Notes: a model not told the origin generated them from the letters alone. Numbered from the stretch's first letter, positions 26,818-37,425 are shown. The stretch is DNA of 64,000 bases from Methyloligella sp. (GCA_021604645.1 BQJJ01000002.1:248001-312000), one strand, 5' to 3'. Numbers and translations: made by a program.

Positions 26818-27598
26818 ATCTCTTCCCTGTTTAACTCCTGCCATCATACTCGTAGAACCACAATTAGGAGAAAACATCGGGACAGCAGCAAGAGCCATGG
26901 CAAATTTTGGCTTAAACGACTTGCGTATTGTAAACCCAAGGGATGGTTGGCCAAACGAGCAAGCCCAAAAAGCAAGCGCAAATGCCATCCATGTTGTTGA
27001 TAAAGCTCAAATTTTTGACAATCTTGAAGACGCAATAGCAGACTTGCAATATATCTGTGCAACTACAGCGCGCCCAAGGGACATGGTAAAAGAGATCTTA
27101 TCACCAGAATCAGTGGCAACAATTATGCACGAAAAGGTTGCACAAAAACAAACCACAGGTATTCTTTTTGGCCGGGAAAAATCCGGATTAACAAATACGG
27201 ATATCTCATACGCAGATTCAATTGTGATCGCCCCCGTTGACCCCAATTGTGCCTCATTAAACCTGGCACAATGCGTCTTACTTATGGGATATGAATGGCG
27301 CAGACAATTAAATTTGCCCACTTTGGGGCGTAAAACACAATTTGACGGACCAGCAAAAGAAGGCACTTTCATAAAAGAAAACCGCCCTGCAACGAAAAAA
27401 GAATTAACAGGACTGGTAAATCACTTAAAAAAAGAGTTGGAAACAACAGGTTTCTTAAGAACTGTAGAAAAGACGCCACAAATGATGCGTAACATAAGAA
27501 ATATGATTATAAGAATGCAACCGACGGATCAGGATGTCAGAACATTGAGGGGAATAATAGCATCGCTTGTTAAGGGTGCTGATAAAACTGGTTTATAA
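26807..27598 (+). CDS. trmJ: TrmJ-like tRNA (cytidine/uridine-2'-O-)-methyltransferase
   Basis: 263 residues, SPOUT-class methyltransferase. It carries the N-terminal signature IILVEPQLGENIGTAARAMANFGL and knot motifs GILFGREKSGLTNTDI and DPNCASLNLAQCVLLMGYEW, as in TrmJ, which 2'-O-methylates position 32 of tRNA. It starts with GTG at 26807 inside the 3' end of the HxlR gene. The C-terminal helical region (~180-260) matches the length of the TrmJ extension. A TrmH-family name without position assignment would be the cautious alternative. Confidence 0.87.
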   Translation: MTHKSLPCLTPAIILVEPQLGENIGTAARAMANFGLNDLRIVNPRDGWPNEQAQKASANAIHVVDKAQIFDNLEDAIADLQYICATTARPRDMVKEILSPESVATIMHEKVAQKQTTGILFGREKSGLTNTDISYADSIVIAPVDPNCASLNLAQCVLLMGYEWRRQLNLPTLGRKTQFDGPAKEGTFIKENRPATKKELTGLVNHLKKELETTGFLRTVEKTPQMMRNIRNMIIRMQPTDQDVRTLRGIIASLVKGADKTGL

Positions 27599-27724
27599 AA
27601 CATCGAATTTTGTGTTAATTAGGTAAATGGTCGCAAAATGCCATAGTAATGCCCTTATTTTACTATTGCGATTGCCATCATACATGATAGCGTTGGGAAC
27701 GCGTACTGGAGAGGCTTTTTAAAA

Positions 27725-28375
27725 ATGATAATGCGTTGTTTAAAGCAATTAACGGCTGTGGTTTTGGGTATATTTCTACTCTCAAGCAGCGCAATTGCTC
27801 AAGAGGCAGGTAAAAAACCAGCAATTAAAGACAAAACTGTTAAAGTTCTGATGAAATTTGCCTTTAGTTTAATGCCTGAAGTTTATACAGGCCCAGATGG
27901 TAAAAAAATCGCCATTAATAAAAAGAAGCCTGATGAAGTCATGATCCCGGTTGACGATGCAAGACGCATTATTCTTGTGGCTGACCGCTCTGCAAAGGCT
28001 CAAAATTGCGATTTAAAGGTTATGCAAACCTTAAATCATAATGCCATGGTGAAATACGAACAAGTCTTCAAAAACTGGACAAAAAAGCAAAAGCTTTTCA
28101 TCAACCAACTCCACCTTTTCACAGTGTTGTATATGACAGGCAATGTGAAATTTAATGAGAAGGAAAAATCCAAGGATGAATTGGCTGCTGAGAAAAAAGC
28201 GCCTAACCTTGAAAACAAATATAAATGTTCAGATGATGAGCGTAAAACCGTTGCTGCCTCAGTCGACGCCTATTTGGATAAAATGGCAAAAGCTATCAGA
28301 GAAGAGCTTATTCGGCGCAAAAAGCTCGGCTCAAATGAAAAAAAAAATGAAGAAGTAAAGAAAGCACAAAAATAA
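27725..28375 (+). CDS. Secreted protein of unknown function
   Basis: 216 residues with a signal peptide (LKQLTAVVLGIFLLSSSAIAQ, cleaved near residue 25). The mature region is basic and helical; MKFAFSLMPEVYTGPDGKKIAINKKKPDEVMIPVDDARRII looks like a defined domain, and two Cys (AQNCDLK, YKCSDDE) could pair. The C-terminus is a charged Lys/Glu tail. CTGGAGAGG before the ATG is the ribosome site; ATG 27725 or 27731 may be used. I do not recognise the family. It stands alone between the tRNA methyltransferase gene and the rpsD leader. Confidence 0.7.
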   Translation: MIMRCLKQLTAVVLGIFLLSSSAIAQEAGKKPAIKDKTVKVLMKFAFSLMPEVYTGPDGKKIAINKKKPDEVMIPVDDARRIILVADRSAKAQNCDLKVMQTLNHNAMVKYEQVFKNWTKKQKLFINQLHLFTVLYMTGNVKFNEKEKSKDELAAEKKAPNLENKYKCSDDERKTVAASVDAYLDKMAKAIREELIRRKKLGSNEKKNEEVKKAQK

Positions 28376-28411
28376 TCACCAGCAAATTATTGCAATCTTT
28401 CTTTATTAACC

Positions 28412-28454
28412 TCGGATGCTTAAACCTAATGCAAGAGGAGCATCTGAGGCTGCC
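28412..28454 (+). repeat. REP-like hairpin, divergent copy
   Basis: CGGATGCT, a longer loop, then GCATCTGAGGCTGCC. Stem GATGC/GCATC and the CTGA tail match the family seen at 1214 and 49334, but the loop lacks GTGG. It lies upstream of the promoter at 28493. Confidence 0.5.
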
Positions 28455-28492
28455 AGCTTAAGCTCAAGGCGGGTTACCATTCATAAAAGACA

Positions 28493-28521
28493 TTGACACA
28501 GGTACCGTGTCAGACTATACA
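28493..28521 (+). promoter_or_regulatory. Sigma70-type promoter with overlapping palindromic operator
   Basis: TTGACA at 28493-28498, a 17-base spacer, TATACA at 28516-28521: a near-consensus housekeeping promoter. The stretch 28494-28512 is also an almost perfect palindrome (TGACAC, GGTACC core, GTGTCA), placed over the -35 box and spacer as a repressor site would be. It lies 226 bases upstream of rpsD. Confidence 0.75.
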
Positions 28522-28527
28522 TCACCA

Positions 28528-28597
28528 ATTCAAAGGCGGATATTTAAAGAACTTCCTTTTAAGTGAAGATCTAATAGAAAATGACCGCCTTTTTTTC
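28528..28597 (+). ncRNA. Candidate small RNA or rpsD leader attenuator
   Basis: Starting about 7 bases after the promoter at 28493-28521, the sequence forms an outer stem AAAGGCGG (28532-28539) / CCGCCTTT (28585-28592), an inner imperfect stem AGAACTTC (28548-28555) / GAAGATCT (28565-28572), and ends in seven T: a complete intrinsic terminator. The transcript would be about 70 nt. A second hairpin (28606-28634, GACATCA/TGATGTC arms with CTCCTCC in the loop) and a third (ATTTATA/TATAAAT, 28657-28675) follow before rpsD. Either a free sRNA or transcription attenuation of rpsD is possible. I cannot name an Rfam family. Confidence 0.55.
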
Positions 28598-28746
28598 GTG
28601 TCTGCGACATCAGCTCCTCCAAAGGCTTTGATGTCTGTCAGTCTGAACAAGCCCCATTTATATACCTTTATAAATGTTAAGTCTTAGGTTCAGGCTAAGG
28701 AAGACGCGATCCATAATTTAAACATAGCAATTTGGAGCATTGAAAA

Positions 28747-29364
28747 ATGTCAAAACGCATTAGCGCTAAATACAAAATCGATCGTCGCATGGGCGAAAAC
28801 ATCTGGGGCCGCCCAAAAAGCCCTGTAAACCGCCGCGATTACGGCCCTGGTGAACATGGCCAACGCCGCAAAGGTAAATTGTCAGATTTCGGCCTACAGC
28901 TTCGCGCAAAGCAAAAGCTAAAAGGTTACTATGGCAACATCGGTGAAAAACAATTCCGCGCCATCTACAAAGAAGCTGATCGTATCAAAGGTGATACAGG
29001 TGAAAACCTCATCGGCCTTCTAGAACAGCGCCTTGACGCCATCGTATACCGCGCCAAGTTCGTACCAACAGTATTTGCTGCACGTCAGTTCGTGAACCAC
29101 GGCCACGTGAAAGTAAACGGCAAAAAAGTCAACATTCCAAGCTACCGCTGTAAAGTCGGTGACGTGATCGAAGTGAAAGAAAAATCAAAGCAACTACCTT
29201 TAGTGGTAGAAGCAACTCAAAGCTCAGAACGCGACACACCAGATTACTTGTCAGTTGACGAAGGCAAACTAGCAGCCACATTCAACCAAGTTCCAGCATT
29301 GTCAGATGTCCCATATCCGGTCATCATGGAACCAAACCTGGTTGTCGAATTTTACTCAAGATAA
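28747..29364 (+). CDS. rpsD: 30S ribosomal protein S4
   Basis: 205 residues, the normal length. The N-terminal domain ([30 protein letters not shown]) is of the Cys-free S4 type; the S4 RNA-binding domain is at ~95-155 ([35 protein letters not shown]). It is a primary 16S rRNA-binding and assembly protein. TTGGAGC, 11 bases before ATG 28747, is the ribosome site. It is a stand-alone gene, as usual in Alphaproteobacteria, with a long structured leader, so autogenous control is possible but not shown. Confidence 0.98.
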   Translation: MSKRISAKYKIDRRMGENIWGRPKSPVNRRDYGPGEHGQRRKGKLSDFGLQLRAKQKLKGYYGNIGEKQFRAIYKEADRIKGDTGENLIGLLEQRLDAIVYRAKFVPTVFAARQFVNHGHVKVNGKKVNIPSYRCKVGDVIEVKEKSKQLPLVVEATQSSERDTPDYLSVDEGKLAATFNQVPALSDVPYPVIMEPNLVVEFYSR

Positions 29365-29387
29365 TCTTGATCTACAGTTTGATATTC

Positions 29388-29420
29388 AAAAGGTCGCTAT
29401 TCATTTAGCGGCCTTTTTAT
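29388..29420 (+). terminator. Intrinsic terminator of rpsD
   Basis: AAAAGGTCGCTA (29388-29399) pairs with TAGCGGCCTTTTT with a short loop, ending in five T. Confidence 0.88.
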
Positions 29421-29639
29421 TTGTCTTGCTCCAATATATTTGTCAGACCAAAATCATAAATCCTACAAAACTCTTCTAACTTCGCCATCCAGGTCTCGGT
29501 CCAATATCCACATCTCCTTTTTCAGATTTTTCTATTACCCCTCACCCTTCCTTCTTCACCACCAACTTTCCCCTTAAAAAACCACGCATCTTAGGCTAAT
29601 ATACTCCCAACAAACCGCAGCTTAAGATGGAAGCCAAAC

Positions 29640-30812
29640 ATGCAAACACACAATCGTTTCAAAGCTCTGTTAATGATGCTTGTATGTTTTATCGCCTATA
29701 TTGCTTATTATGGCATCCAATCTCCGACTTACTTGATCGATGACCAAAGTGAGAATAAACAGATTGCCCAGACAAAAAAACAGGCCATCAAAGTTGACCT
29801 CCAAAACCCAAAAAAATCTCTAGAAACACCAAAAACAAAATCTAAAGAAAAACAAAACACAAAAGAGAAAAAAGATGCCCTGGTCTCTCTTGTAAATCTG
29901 ACAAAAAACAATCCCAAAGACCCAAGCGCTTGGAACAAGCTTGGTAAATACCAAAAACAAATCGGCAAACTAAATGACGCCATCAGCTCATTTGAAAAAG
30001 TAAAAACTCTCGGCAGGGCAAAAGGCAATGAAACACTCATTGCCAGCGCACTCACAAATTTAGGTCTTGTTTACAAAGACAAAAGCAACTTCACAAAAGC
30101 TGAGGAAAATCAAATTGCCGCGCTTCAACTTTATCAAAGCCTAAAAGACCAAAAAGGCATGGCTAATAATTTTAACAATCTTGGTCGCACCTATCACCTC
30201 ATGGGCCAAACAGACAGAGCTATAGAAACCTTACTCAAATCCTTAGCCATCAATCTCGATCTGAAAGACGAGCAAGGCATGGCGCAAAACTTCGGTAACC
30301 TTGGTGAATCTTACCGAGCAAAAGGAAGCCTAGCCGAAGCTGAATATGCACAAGGCAAATCTTTAGAACTCAATAAAAAGCTCGGCAACACAAAGAACAT
30401 TATTGCCAATCACATCAATCTCGGCATCATCTACGGCCAGAATGGAAATTACACAAAATCTGAAAATGCATTCTTTGAAGCACTTGCTGAAAACAAAAAA
30501 CTGAACAACAAAAGAATTGAAGCCAAAATCTACTCAAACCTTGGCCTCCTTTATCAACTAAGAAAACAATATAAAAAAGCTGAAACCATCCAGTTGAAAT
30601 CAATCAAACTCAACAAGCAACTCGGTAACAAACGCGGGCTCGCCATATCCACGTATAATCTAGCTCTGGTGAATTTAAAAACCAACCAATTGCAAAATGC
30701 CTGTAGCAATTTCAAAAAAGCCAAAACACTGTTTACACAAATCAACTTAAAAAAGCGATTGACCAAAACCAATCAATTTTTGAGCAACTTAAGCTGTGAA
30801 CTACAAAACTAG
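29640..30812 (+). CDS. Tetratricopeptide-repeat protein with N-terminal membrane anchor
   Basis: 390 residues. One hydrophobic segment at ~8-25 (ALLMMLVCFIAYIAYYGI) is an uncleaved anchor or signal. A Lys-rich linker (~40-80) precedes about seven kinesin-light-chain-like TPR units (~85-385), for example NNFNNLGRTYHLMGQTDRAIETLLKSLAINLDL and HINLGIIYGQNGNYTKSENAFFEALAEN. TPR arrays bind other proteins; the partner is unknown. It is a single gene between rpsD and ttcA. Confidence 0.85.
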   Translation: MQTHNRFKALLMMLVCFIAYIAYYGIQSPTYLIDDQSENKQIAQTKKQAIKVDLQNPKKSLETPKTKSKEKQNTKEKKDALVSLVNLTKNNPKDPSAWNKLGKYQKQIGKLNDAISSFEKVKTLGRAKGNETLIASALTNLGLVYKDKSNFTKAEENQIAALQLYQSLKDQKGMANNFNNLGRTYHLMGQTDRAIETLLKSLAINLDLKDEQGMAQNFGNLGESYRAKGSLAEAEYAQGKSLELNKKLGNTKNIIANHINLGIIYGQNGNYTKSENAFFEALAENKKLNNKRIEAKIYSNLGLLYQLRKQYKKAETIQLKSIKLNKQLGNKRGLAISTYNLALVNLKTNQLQNACSNFKKAKTLFTQINLKKRLTKTNQFLSNLSCELQN

Positions 30813-30930
30813 GGTCTAAACCCAATTAGAAGTTGATCAACAAAGCATAAAAAAGTCATAACTTGACAGGGCACCCAATTCACGGCATCAGCTAACCTCA
30901 AATAGAGATCGCCGGAAAGAAAATTTACGA

Positions 30931-31866
30931 ATGTCAGAAACAGCCGCACCAGAGCCAAAAGAAACCGAACAACAAGTAGATGAGAAACAAATCTCATCTG
31001 CAGCAAACACAGCCCACCCACTGTTTCAAAACACACCGAGCTCTGTTGAGTTCACAAAACTGCGCAAGCGATTAATCAAACAAATGCGCCAAGCCATCGA
31101 TGATTTTGATATGCTTGGCTTAAACGCAAAACCAATAGAGGGCACAAAACCGAACCCTTCCAAAAAATGGCTCGTCTGTGTCTCTGGTGGCAAAGATAGC
31201 TACGGCCTCATTAGCTTGTTGCAAGATCTTAAATGGCGCGGTCTCTTGCCGGTTGAACTAATCGCCATGAACCTCGATCAAAAGCAACCCGGCTTCCCAA
31301 GTCACATCCTGCCAGAATTCTTCGAGCAATATGACATCCCCAATCACATCGAGACACAAGACACCTACACCATCGTCACAGACAAAGTGCCGGCAAATAA
31401 AACCTATTGCTCTCTCTGCTCACGTCTTCGCCGTGGCATCATATACACAGTCGCCAAAAAACTCGGCTGTGACACCGTCGTCCTTGGCCATCACAGAGAA
31501 GACATCTTAGAAACGTTTCTGTTAAACCTCTTTTTCGGTGCCAAGCTCTCTGCTATGCCACCAAAACTTCTCAATGAAGAAGGCACGCTCAATCTCATTC
31601 GCCCGCTTTCCTATGTTGCAGAAAACGATTTAAGCAAATTTTCAAACTACATGAACTTCCCTATTATCCCCTGCGACCTCTGCGGTAGCCAGGATGGGCT
31701 ACAACGCCAGCAAATGAAAAAACTCTTGACATCTTGGGAAGAGCAAAGACCCGGCACAAAAGAAATGATGCTAAAATCATTGGGCAATATCCGCCCTTCA
31801 CAACTTTTAGATCAAAAATTATTCGATTTTTCAGACCTAAGTCCAAAACTTCCAGAAAATTCTTAA
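30931..31866 (+). CDS. ttcA: tRNA 2-thiocytidine(32) synthetase TtcA
   Basis: 311 residues. It has the PP-loop ATP-binding motif SGGKDSYG (~89-96) and two CxxC motifs, CSLC (~166-169) and CDLC (~254-257), that hold the 4Fe-4S cluster of TtcA. It thiolates C32 of certain tRNAs. An N-terminal ~45-residue extension rich in Glu/Ala precedes the conserved core ([22 protein letters not shown]). Together with the TrmJ-like gene at 26807 it is a second position-32 anticodon-loop modifier in this window, a coincidence of location rather than an operon. Confidence 0.93.
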   Translation: MSETAAPEPKETEQQVDEKQISSAANTAHPLFQNTPSSVEFTKLRKRLIKQMRQAIDDFDMLGLNAKPIEGTKPNPSKKWLVCVSGGKDSYGLISLLQDLKWRGLLPVELIAMNLDQKQPGFPSHILPEFFEQYDIPNHIETQDTYTIVTDKVPANKTYCSLCSRLRRGIIYTVAKKLGCDTVVLGHHREDILETFLLNLFFGAKLSAMPPKLLNEEGTLNLIRPLSYVAENDLSKFSNYMNFPIIPCDLCGSQDGLQRQQMKKLLTSWEEQRPGTKEMMLKSLGNIRPSQLLDQKLFDFSDLSPKLPENS

Positions 31867-32041
31867 AAAAGTAAATTAGGTCATTTCAGCGCATTAAATT
31901 GAATTTTACGCAGTTTTTAGCGTTTTTTACCTTCATTTCATGCAAAATATGACAAATGCCCCTTGCCCCGCAATAAACCTTCACGTATACCCATCGTGAA
32001 TTCAAACATATCATCTACTTTCCAAATAAAAGAGGTAATTT

Positions 32042-33253
32042 ATGAGCAAAATTAAAGTTGCAAATCCTGTTGTCGAGCTTGATGGCGACGAAATGACGCG
32101 GATTATATGGCAGTTCATCAAAGACAAGCTCATCCACCCTTACCTTGATATTGACCTACATTATTATGATCTGGGCGTTGAAGAACGTGACAGAACAGAT
32201 GATCAAATCACGATCGATTCAGCTGAAGCGATTAAGAAATATGGCGTTGGCGTTAAATGCGCGACCATCACTCCAGATGAAGACCGCGTAGAAGAGTTTA
32301 AACTTAAACAAATGTGGCGTTCTCCAAACGGCACAATCCGTAATATCCTAGGCGGCGTTGTTTTCCGTGAGCCAATCATCTGCCAAAACGTACCGCGCCT
32401 TGTCCCAGGTTGGACAGACCCAATCGTTGTTGGCCGTCACGCATTTGGTGACCAATACCGTGCAACAGACTTCCTCGTGCCTGGCAAAGGCAAGCTGACT
32501 ATGAAGTTTGAAGGAGAAGACGGACAAATCATCGAAAAAGAGATTTTCGAATTCCCAGATGCAGGCATTGCCATGGGCATGTACAATCTTGATGCCTCAA
32601 TCCGCGATTTTGCCCGCGCTTGTATGAACTACGGCCTGAACCGCGAATGGCCAGTTTATCTCTCTACCAAGAACACAATCCTGAAAGCTTATGATGGCCG
32701 CTTTAAAGACCTGTTCCAAGAAGTTTATGAAAATGAATTTGAAGCAAAATTCAAAGCACTTGGTATCACTTACGAGCACCGCTTAATCGATGACATGGTT
32801 GCTTGTGCCATGAAATGGTCTGGTAAATATGTCTGGGCTTGTAAGAACTATGATGGTGATGTGCAATCAGACACAGTTGCCCAAGGCTTTGGTTCATTAG
32901 GTCTTATGACATCAGTCCTAATGACACCAGATGGAAAAACCGTTGAAGCTGAAGCGGCTCACGGCACAGTGACACGTCACTACCGCTTGCATCAAGAAGG
33001 CAAAGAAACTTCAACAAACTCAATCGCATCGATCTTCGCATGGACAAGAGGCCTCGCCCACCGCGCGAAGCTTGATGACAACGCTGAGCTTGCAAAATTT
33101 GCGAACACATTAGAAAAAGTTTGCGTAGATACAGTTGAATCTGGCCACATGACAAAAGACTTGGCTCTTCTTGTTGGACCAGATCAAAAATGGCTGTCTA
33201 CCATTGGCTTCTTGGATCAAGTCGATCAGAACCTACAAAAAGCAATGGCTTAA
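32042..33253 (+). CDS. icd: NADP-dependent isocitrate dehydrogenase
   Basis: 403 residues, homodimeric eukaryote-like type II NADP-IDH (N-terminus [26 protein letters not shown]; substrate-site segments [16 protein letters not shown] and [27 protein letters not shown]-terminal [30 protein letters not shown]). It makes 2-oxoglutarate and NADPH in the TCA cycle. AGAGG at 32031-32035 precedes ATG 32042. It is monocistronic with its own terminator. Confidence 0.97.
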   Translation: MSKIKVANPVVELDGDEMTRIIWQFIKDKLIHPYLDIDLHYYDLGVEERDRTDDQITIDSAEAIKKYGVGVKCATITPDEDRVEEFKLKQMWRSPNGTIRNILGGVVFREPIICQNVPRLVPGWTDPIVVGRHAFGDQYRATDFLVPGKGKLTMKFEGEDGQIIEKEIFEFPDAGIAMGMYNLDASIRDFARACMNYGLNREWPVYLSTKNTILKAYDGRFKDLFQEVYENEFEAKFKALGITYEHRLIDDMVACAMKWSGKYVWACKNYDGDVQSDTVAQGFGSLGLMTSVLMTPDGKTVEAEAAHGTVTRHYRLHQEGKETSTNSIASIFAWTRGLAHRAKLDDNAELAKFANTLEKVCVDTVESGHMTKDLALLVGPDQKWLSTIGFLDQVDQNLQKAMA

Positions 33254-33279
33254 TTATTCTACTTAAAAGCCTAGAATTT

Positions 33280-33316
33280 AAAAAGGGAGCCTTTAAAAAG
33301 AAGGCTCCCTTTTTTA
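33280..33316. terminator. Bidirectional intrinsic terminator after icd
   Basis: AAAAAGGGAGCCTT (33280-33293) pairs with AAGGCTCCCTTTTTT. It separates icd from the convergent potassium-channel gene. Confidence 0.92.
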
Positions 33317-33342
33317 TTTAATAACATTAAACATAAACTCTA

Positions 33343-34533
33343 TTATTCCTTATCAATCTCCCACTCACCACTCATACGAGCAGTTGCCACTTCACGTATA
33401 TGATGGTTCATATCTTTGTTCTTGCGTAGCAAATATTCAAAATCATCGCGGTCCAATTGAAGCAAGTGACAATTGGTCAGAGCTTTCGCTGTCACATTAT
33501 AGCCGCCCGAAGAAAGCAACCCATCTTCGCCAAAAAAAGCACCAGACTCAATCACCACACTTTCCGCGCCATTAAAAAGTTCAACATTCCCAGAGACGAT
33601 AAAATACATCCCTGTGGCTTCTCTTCCCTTTTCAAAAATCATAATATCTTTTGGAAAACGCTGCGAATGTAAAAGCCCCATAATCTCAGCCACCTGAGAG
33701 GCTTCCAACCGGTTAAAGAGCGGCACCCGTGCCACCATATTCCAGTTGATCACAAATTCACGCCGGTTAATTTCTTGCGCGAAGCCGGTTGATATAATCC
33801 CGATGGGCAAAGCAAACATGCCAAGCCCAAACACCATAAACAAACTGCTCCACAATTTGCCAAGCGTCGTCACCGGCACCGCATCACCATAACCAACGGT
33901 CGTCAACGTCGCCAAGGCCCACCACATCGCGGAAGGGATATCACCAAAAGTCTCTGGCTGAACATTCCCCTCAATATAATGCATACCCGTTGACGCAAAA
34001 AGTAACAGCGCGAGCATAATCATCAAAGACGCAAAAAGAGCCCGGCCCTCTTTATAAAACACCTTGGCAATCACCTGCATGGCAGGCGAATAGCGAATGA
34101 TCTTTAAAAAACGGAAAAGCCTGAGAACACGAAGCAAGCGTAAATCTGCCCCAACGAGTGAGCCTAGATAAAAAGGAAGCACAGCAATAAGGTCAATAAT
34201 TTGCAAAGGATGTAATGCAAATTTCAAACGGGCCTTCCAGGAAGGAAGCTCACGCAGCGGCGGGTGTTCAACACAAGCCCAGAGACGAAGGATATATTCG
34301 ATCGTGAAAAAGATGATTGAGAAAGCTTCAAACCCATCAAGAAATGAACCATAGTCATCATAAATCGAGACAACAGAGCCAAGCAAAAACGCCGCTACGT
34401 TGAGTAAAATCATCACAACAATAACAACATCACAAACCACACTCGGCACATCATCAGATGTCCCAGTTTCCAAGATCTGATGAAGTCGATGCCGTGAAAC
34501 TACTTTAGGAGTATCGATCATCAAATCTTCCAA
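33343..34533 (-). CDS. Six-transmembrane potassium channel with C-terminal cyclic-nucleotide-binding-like domain
   Basis: 396 residues, resembling MloK1 of Mesorhizobium. Six membrane helices (~35-250), an S4-like Arg helix (LRLLRVLRLFRFLKIIR, 131-147), the selectivity filter TVGYGD at 212-217, and a CNBD-like domain at ~270-390. The phosphate-binding cassette reads FGED at 334-337 and ends N-V-T-A (346-349), where cAMP-binding channels carry Arg before the Ser/Thr-Ala. Loss of that Arg suggests weak or no cyclic-nucleotide binding, or another ligand. It is in the inner membrane. Starts at 34533 or 34521 are both possible. Confidence 0.92.
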   Translation of the reverse strand: MEDLMIDTPKVVSRHRLHQILETGTSDDVPSVVCDVVIVVMILLNVAAFLLGSVVSIYDDYGSFLDGFEAFSIIFFTIEYILRLWACVEHPPLRELPSWKARLKFALHPLQIIDLIAVLPFYLGSLVGADLRLLRVLRLFRFLKIIRYSPAMQVIAKVFYKEGRALFASLMIMLALLLFASTGMHYIEGNVQPETFGDIPSAMWWALATLTTVGYGDAVPVTTLGKLWSSLFMVFGLGMFALPIGIISTGFAQEINRREFVINWNMVARVPLFNRLEASQVAEIMGLLHSQRFPKDIMIFEKGREATGMYFIVSGNVELFNGAESVVIESGAFFGEDGLLSSGGYNVTAKALTNCHLLQLDRDDFEYLLRKNKDMNHHIREVATARMSGEWEIDKE

Positions 34534-34596
34534 TCTGCAAATAGAATTTTGAATAGTATATGTAGGGTCGTTTTTATTATTTAATGGGTTTAGACC

Positions 34597-37254
34597 CTAT
34601 ATAGCCTTTTTTATTTGCTCAAGAGCATGATCAGCCTTGCCAGCATCAGGTCCACCCGCTTGCGCCATATCAGGCCGACCACCGCCGCCTTTGCCGCCTA
34701 AAGCTTCAGAGCCAATACGCACCAAATCAACAGCACTAAACTTGTCCGTCAAATCATCGGTGACACCAACAGAAATACCAGCTTTCCCCTCTGACTTACC
34801 AATAATCACAACAATCCCTGATTTAACCGTTTGCTTGCCTTGATCAACCAATGAGCGCAATTCCTTCGCTGGCAAATCATCAATCACCTTCCCCATAAAG
34901 GAAACACCCGAGATCTCTTCAATCGCCTCAGTCTCTCCACCAGAGCCGCCCATGGCCATCTGCTTCTTCAAATCAGAAACTTGGTTTTCTAATTTCCGTC
35001 GCTCAGCAACCAAACTCTCCAAACGATCTACCAATTGCACAGGCGGCACCTTTAAAGCAGCAGATGCATCCTTGACCATTTGATCTTGCCCGGCCAAAAA
35101 CGCACGAGCAGCCTCTCCTGTCAGAGCCTCAAGCCGGCGCACACCAGAAGCAACAGCGCTTTCATTAACCACATGTACCAAACCAATATCACCTGTGCGG
35201 TTCACATGGGTACCACCACAAAGCTCAAGTGAATAAACCTTACCAGCCTTTTCACCATGCACTGCAGTTCCCATAGAAACAACGCGAACCTCTTCGCCAT
35301 ATTTCTCACCAAACAGCGCCATGGCTCCGGCCTCGATAGCATCATCAACAGCCATCAAACGGGTCTCTACTGGTGCGTTTTGCAAAACGATTTCATTGGC
35401 TAAATTTTCAACTCGCTTGATCTCTTCTTCATCCATCGGTTTGGTGTGAGAAAAATCAAAACGCAAACGACCATCATCAACCAACGATCCCTTCTGGGCC
35501 ACATGGTCACCCAATGTTTCACGCAAAGCTTCATGTAGCAAATGCGTAGCAGAGTGGTTCGAGCGAATGGCCGTCCGGCGGGTTCCATCAACCGTGAGCA
35601 CCGCTGATTGCCCAACCTTAATCGCACCCTTTTCCAGAGTGCCCATATGAACAAATAAATTGCCAAGCTTCTTTAGCGTATCAGAGACGACAAACTCAGA
35701 GCCATCAGCAAAAACAATATGCCCCTTATCACCAACCTGACCACCAGATTCAGCGTAAAAAGGAGTTTGGTTAAAAAGCAAACTCGCCTCTTCCCCTTTT
35801 TTCAAAGAGGTAACAACTTTACCGTCCTTAACGATTGCAACAAGGCCGCCCTCACCTTCTTCATGACTATACCCAAGAAATTCAGTAGCACCGAGCTCAT
35901 CCTGCAAACCAAACCAAACACTGTCATCAGCTGTATCGCCGGAGCCTTTCCAGTTTTTCTTAGCTTCAGCTTTTTGCAAAGCCATCGCTTCATCAAAACC
36001 TTTTTTCTCAACTGTAATGCCGCGCGTCTTTAGAGCATCTTCCGTCAAATCTAGCGGAAAGCCATAAGTGTCATAAAGTTTAAACGCAACACCGCCCTCA
36101 AGCGCATCACCAGATTTAAGATCTGCACTTTCTTCATCCAAGAGTTTCAACCCGCGCTCAAGGGTCTTGCGAAACCGTTGTTCTTCCAAGTGAAGTGTCT
36201 CACTAATCAAACTTTCGCCGCGCACTAAATCAGGATACGCCTGCCCCATCTCACGAATGAGCGCAGGGAGCAATTTATACATCAACGGCTCTCTAGCACC
36301 CAGCAATTCAGCATGGCGCATCGCACGGCGCATAATCCGGCGCAACACATAACCGCGCCCTTCATTTGACGGCAGCACGCCATCAGCAATAAGAAAACTA
36401 CTTGCTCGCAAATGATCTGCAATCACCCGGTGAGACGCTTTACGCTCCCCCTTGTCATCACATCCTAAAATATCAACCGATGCTGCTATCAGGTTCTTAA
36501 ATAAATCCGTCTCATAATTATCATGCGTGCCTTGCAACACCGCCGCAATACGCTCTAGCCCCATCCCAGTGTCAATTGACGGGCGCGGCAAATCAAGGCG
36601 CTCTTTTTCCGTCTGTTCATATTGCATGAACACCAAGTTCCAAATTTCAATGAAACGATCGCCATCTTCATCAGGACTTCCAGGAGGGCCACCAGGAATA
36701 TGGTCACCATGATCAAAGAAAATTTCAGAACACGGCCCGCAAGGTCCTGTGTCACCCATCGACCAGAAATTATCAGATGTTGAAATACGAATGATTTTCT
36801 CGTCGCTTAAGCCTGCGATTTTTTTCCAAAGCTCTGCCGCTTCTTCATCCTCAGAATAAACGGTAACAAGGAGCTTTTTCTTATCAAGTGCAAAGTCCTT
36901 GGTGATCAATTCCCAAGCATTGCTGATCGCTTCTTCCTTGAAATAATCTCCAAAAGAGAAATTACCAAGCATTTCAAAAAATGTATGATGCCGTGCCGTA
37001 AAGCCAACATTGTCCAGATCATTATGTTTACCACCTGCTCGAACACACTTCTGACTGGAGGTCGCGCGCTTATAGTCACGTTTTTCAACACCTGTGAAAA
37101 CATTTTTAAACGGCACCATCCCCGCATTGGTAAACATCAATGTCGGATCATTCAGGGGCACCAAAGAACTTGAAGGGACAATTTCATGGCCTTTGCCTTC
37201 AAAGAACTTAAGGAACGTTTTTCTTATGTCGTTAACACCAGTCATTTTATTCAC
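34597..37254 (-). CDS. alaS: Alanyl-tRNA synthetase
   Basis: 885 residues, full length. It carries the class II catalytic core ([32 protein letters not shown]), the editing domain with zinc-type motifs [11 protein letters not shown] and CGGTHV, and a C-terminal oligomerisation/C-Ala region ending [15 protein letters not shown] with the [16 protein letters not shown] loop. ATG 37254 or 37245 may be the start. A RIME-like palindrome lies just upstream (37317-37425). Charges tRNA-Ala in the cytosol. Confidence 0.97.
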   Translation of the reverse strand: MNKMTGVNDIRKTFLKFFEGKGHEIVPSSSLVPLNDPTLMFTNAGMVPFKNVFTGVEKRDYKRATSSQKCVRAGGKHNDLDNVGFTARHHTFFEMLGNFSFGDYFKEEAISNAWELITKDFALDKKKLLVTVYSEDEEAAELWKKIAGLSDEKIIRISTSDNFWSMGDTGPCGPCSEIFFDHGDHIPGGPPGSPDEDGDRFIEIWNLVFMQYEQTEKERLDLPRPSIDTGMGLERIAAVLQGTHDNYETDLFKNLIAASVDILGCDDKGERKASHRVIADHLRASSFLIADGVLPSNEGRGYVLRRIMRRAMRHAELLGAREPLMYKLLPALIREMGQAYPDLVRGESLISETLHLEEQRFRKTLERGLKLLDEESADLKSGDALEGGVAFKLYDTYGFPLDLTEDALKTRGITVEKKGFDEAMALQKAEAKKNWKGSGDTADDSVWFGLQDELGATEFLGYSHEEGEGGLVAIVKDGKVVTSLKKGEEASLLFNQTPFYAESGGQVGDKGHIVFADGSEFVVSDTLKKLGNLFVHMGTLEKGAIKVGQSAVLTVDGTRRTAIRSNHSATHLLHEALRETLGDHVAQKGSLVDDGRLRFDFSHTKPMDEEEIKRVENLANEIVLQNAPVETRLMAVDDAIEAGAMALFGEKYGEEVRVVSMGTAVHGEKAGKVYSLELCGGTHVNRTGDIGLVHVVNESAVASGVRRLEALTGEAARAFLAGQDQMVKDASAALKVPPVQLVDRLESLVAERRKLENQVSDLKKQMAMGGSGGETEAIEEISGVSFMGKVIDDLPAKELRSLVDQGKQTVKSGIVVIIGKSEGKAGISVGVTDDLTDKFSAVDLVRIGSEALGGKGGGGRPDMAQAGGPDAGKADHALEQIKKAI

Positions 37255-37316
37255 ACCAGCCTACGGTAAATTAGCTTTAATTATTATTTTAGAACACTCC
37301 ACCCAAAGGAGAAACA

Positions 37317-37425
37317 CTCTAGAGCATTTCTCTTTTTGATGAATTCAATGAAATGCTCTTGCCTTTTATTTAAGTGAGTTGTTTGTCGTAAAACCGGGAC
37401 CCACTTTTACGCAACACGCTCTAAA
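37317..37425 (-). repeat. RIME-like intergenic palindromic element upstream of alaS
   Basis: Two hairpins: AGAGCATTTC (37321-37330) / GAAATGCTCT (37350-37359), and CGTAAAA (37387-37393) / TTTTACG (37405-37411) around the ACCGGGACCC core, closed by AGAGCGTG-type ends. On the minus strand it reads AAAAGTGGG-CCCGGTTTT, the hallmark of the short intergenic repeats common in rhizobial genomes. The remainder of the alaS-recA gap (37430-37700) is AT-rich and I see nothing in it. Confidence 0.72.

Noticed and set aside
28493..28687. 64-codon frame upstream of rpsD
   Set aside because: It lies over the promoter and hairpins, with no ribosome site; the sequence is better explained as a structured leader or sRNA.
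34563..34599. TAGGGTC/GACCCTA inverted repeat at the alaS stop codon
   Set aside because: One arm covers the stop codon and the loop is long; there is no U-tract on the minus strand, so I do not call a terminator.
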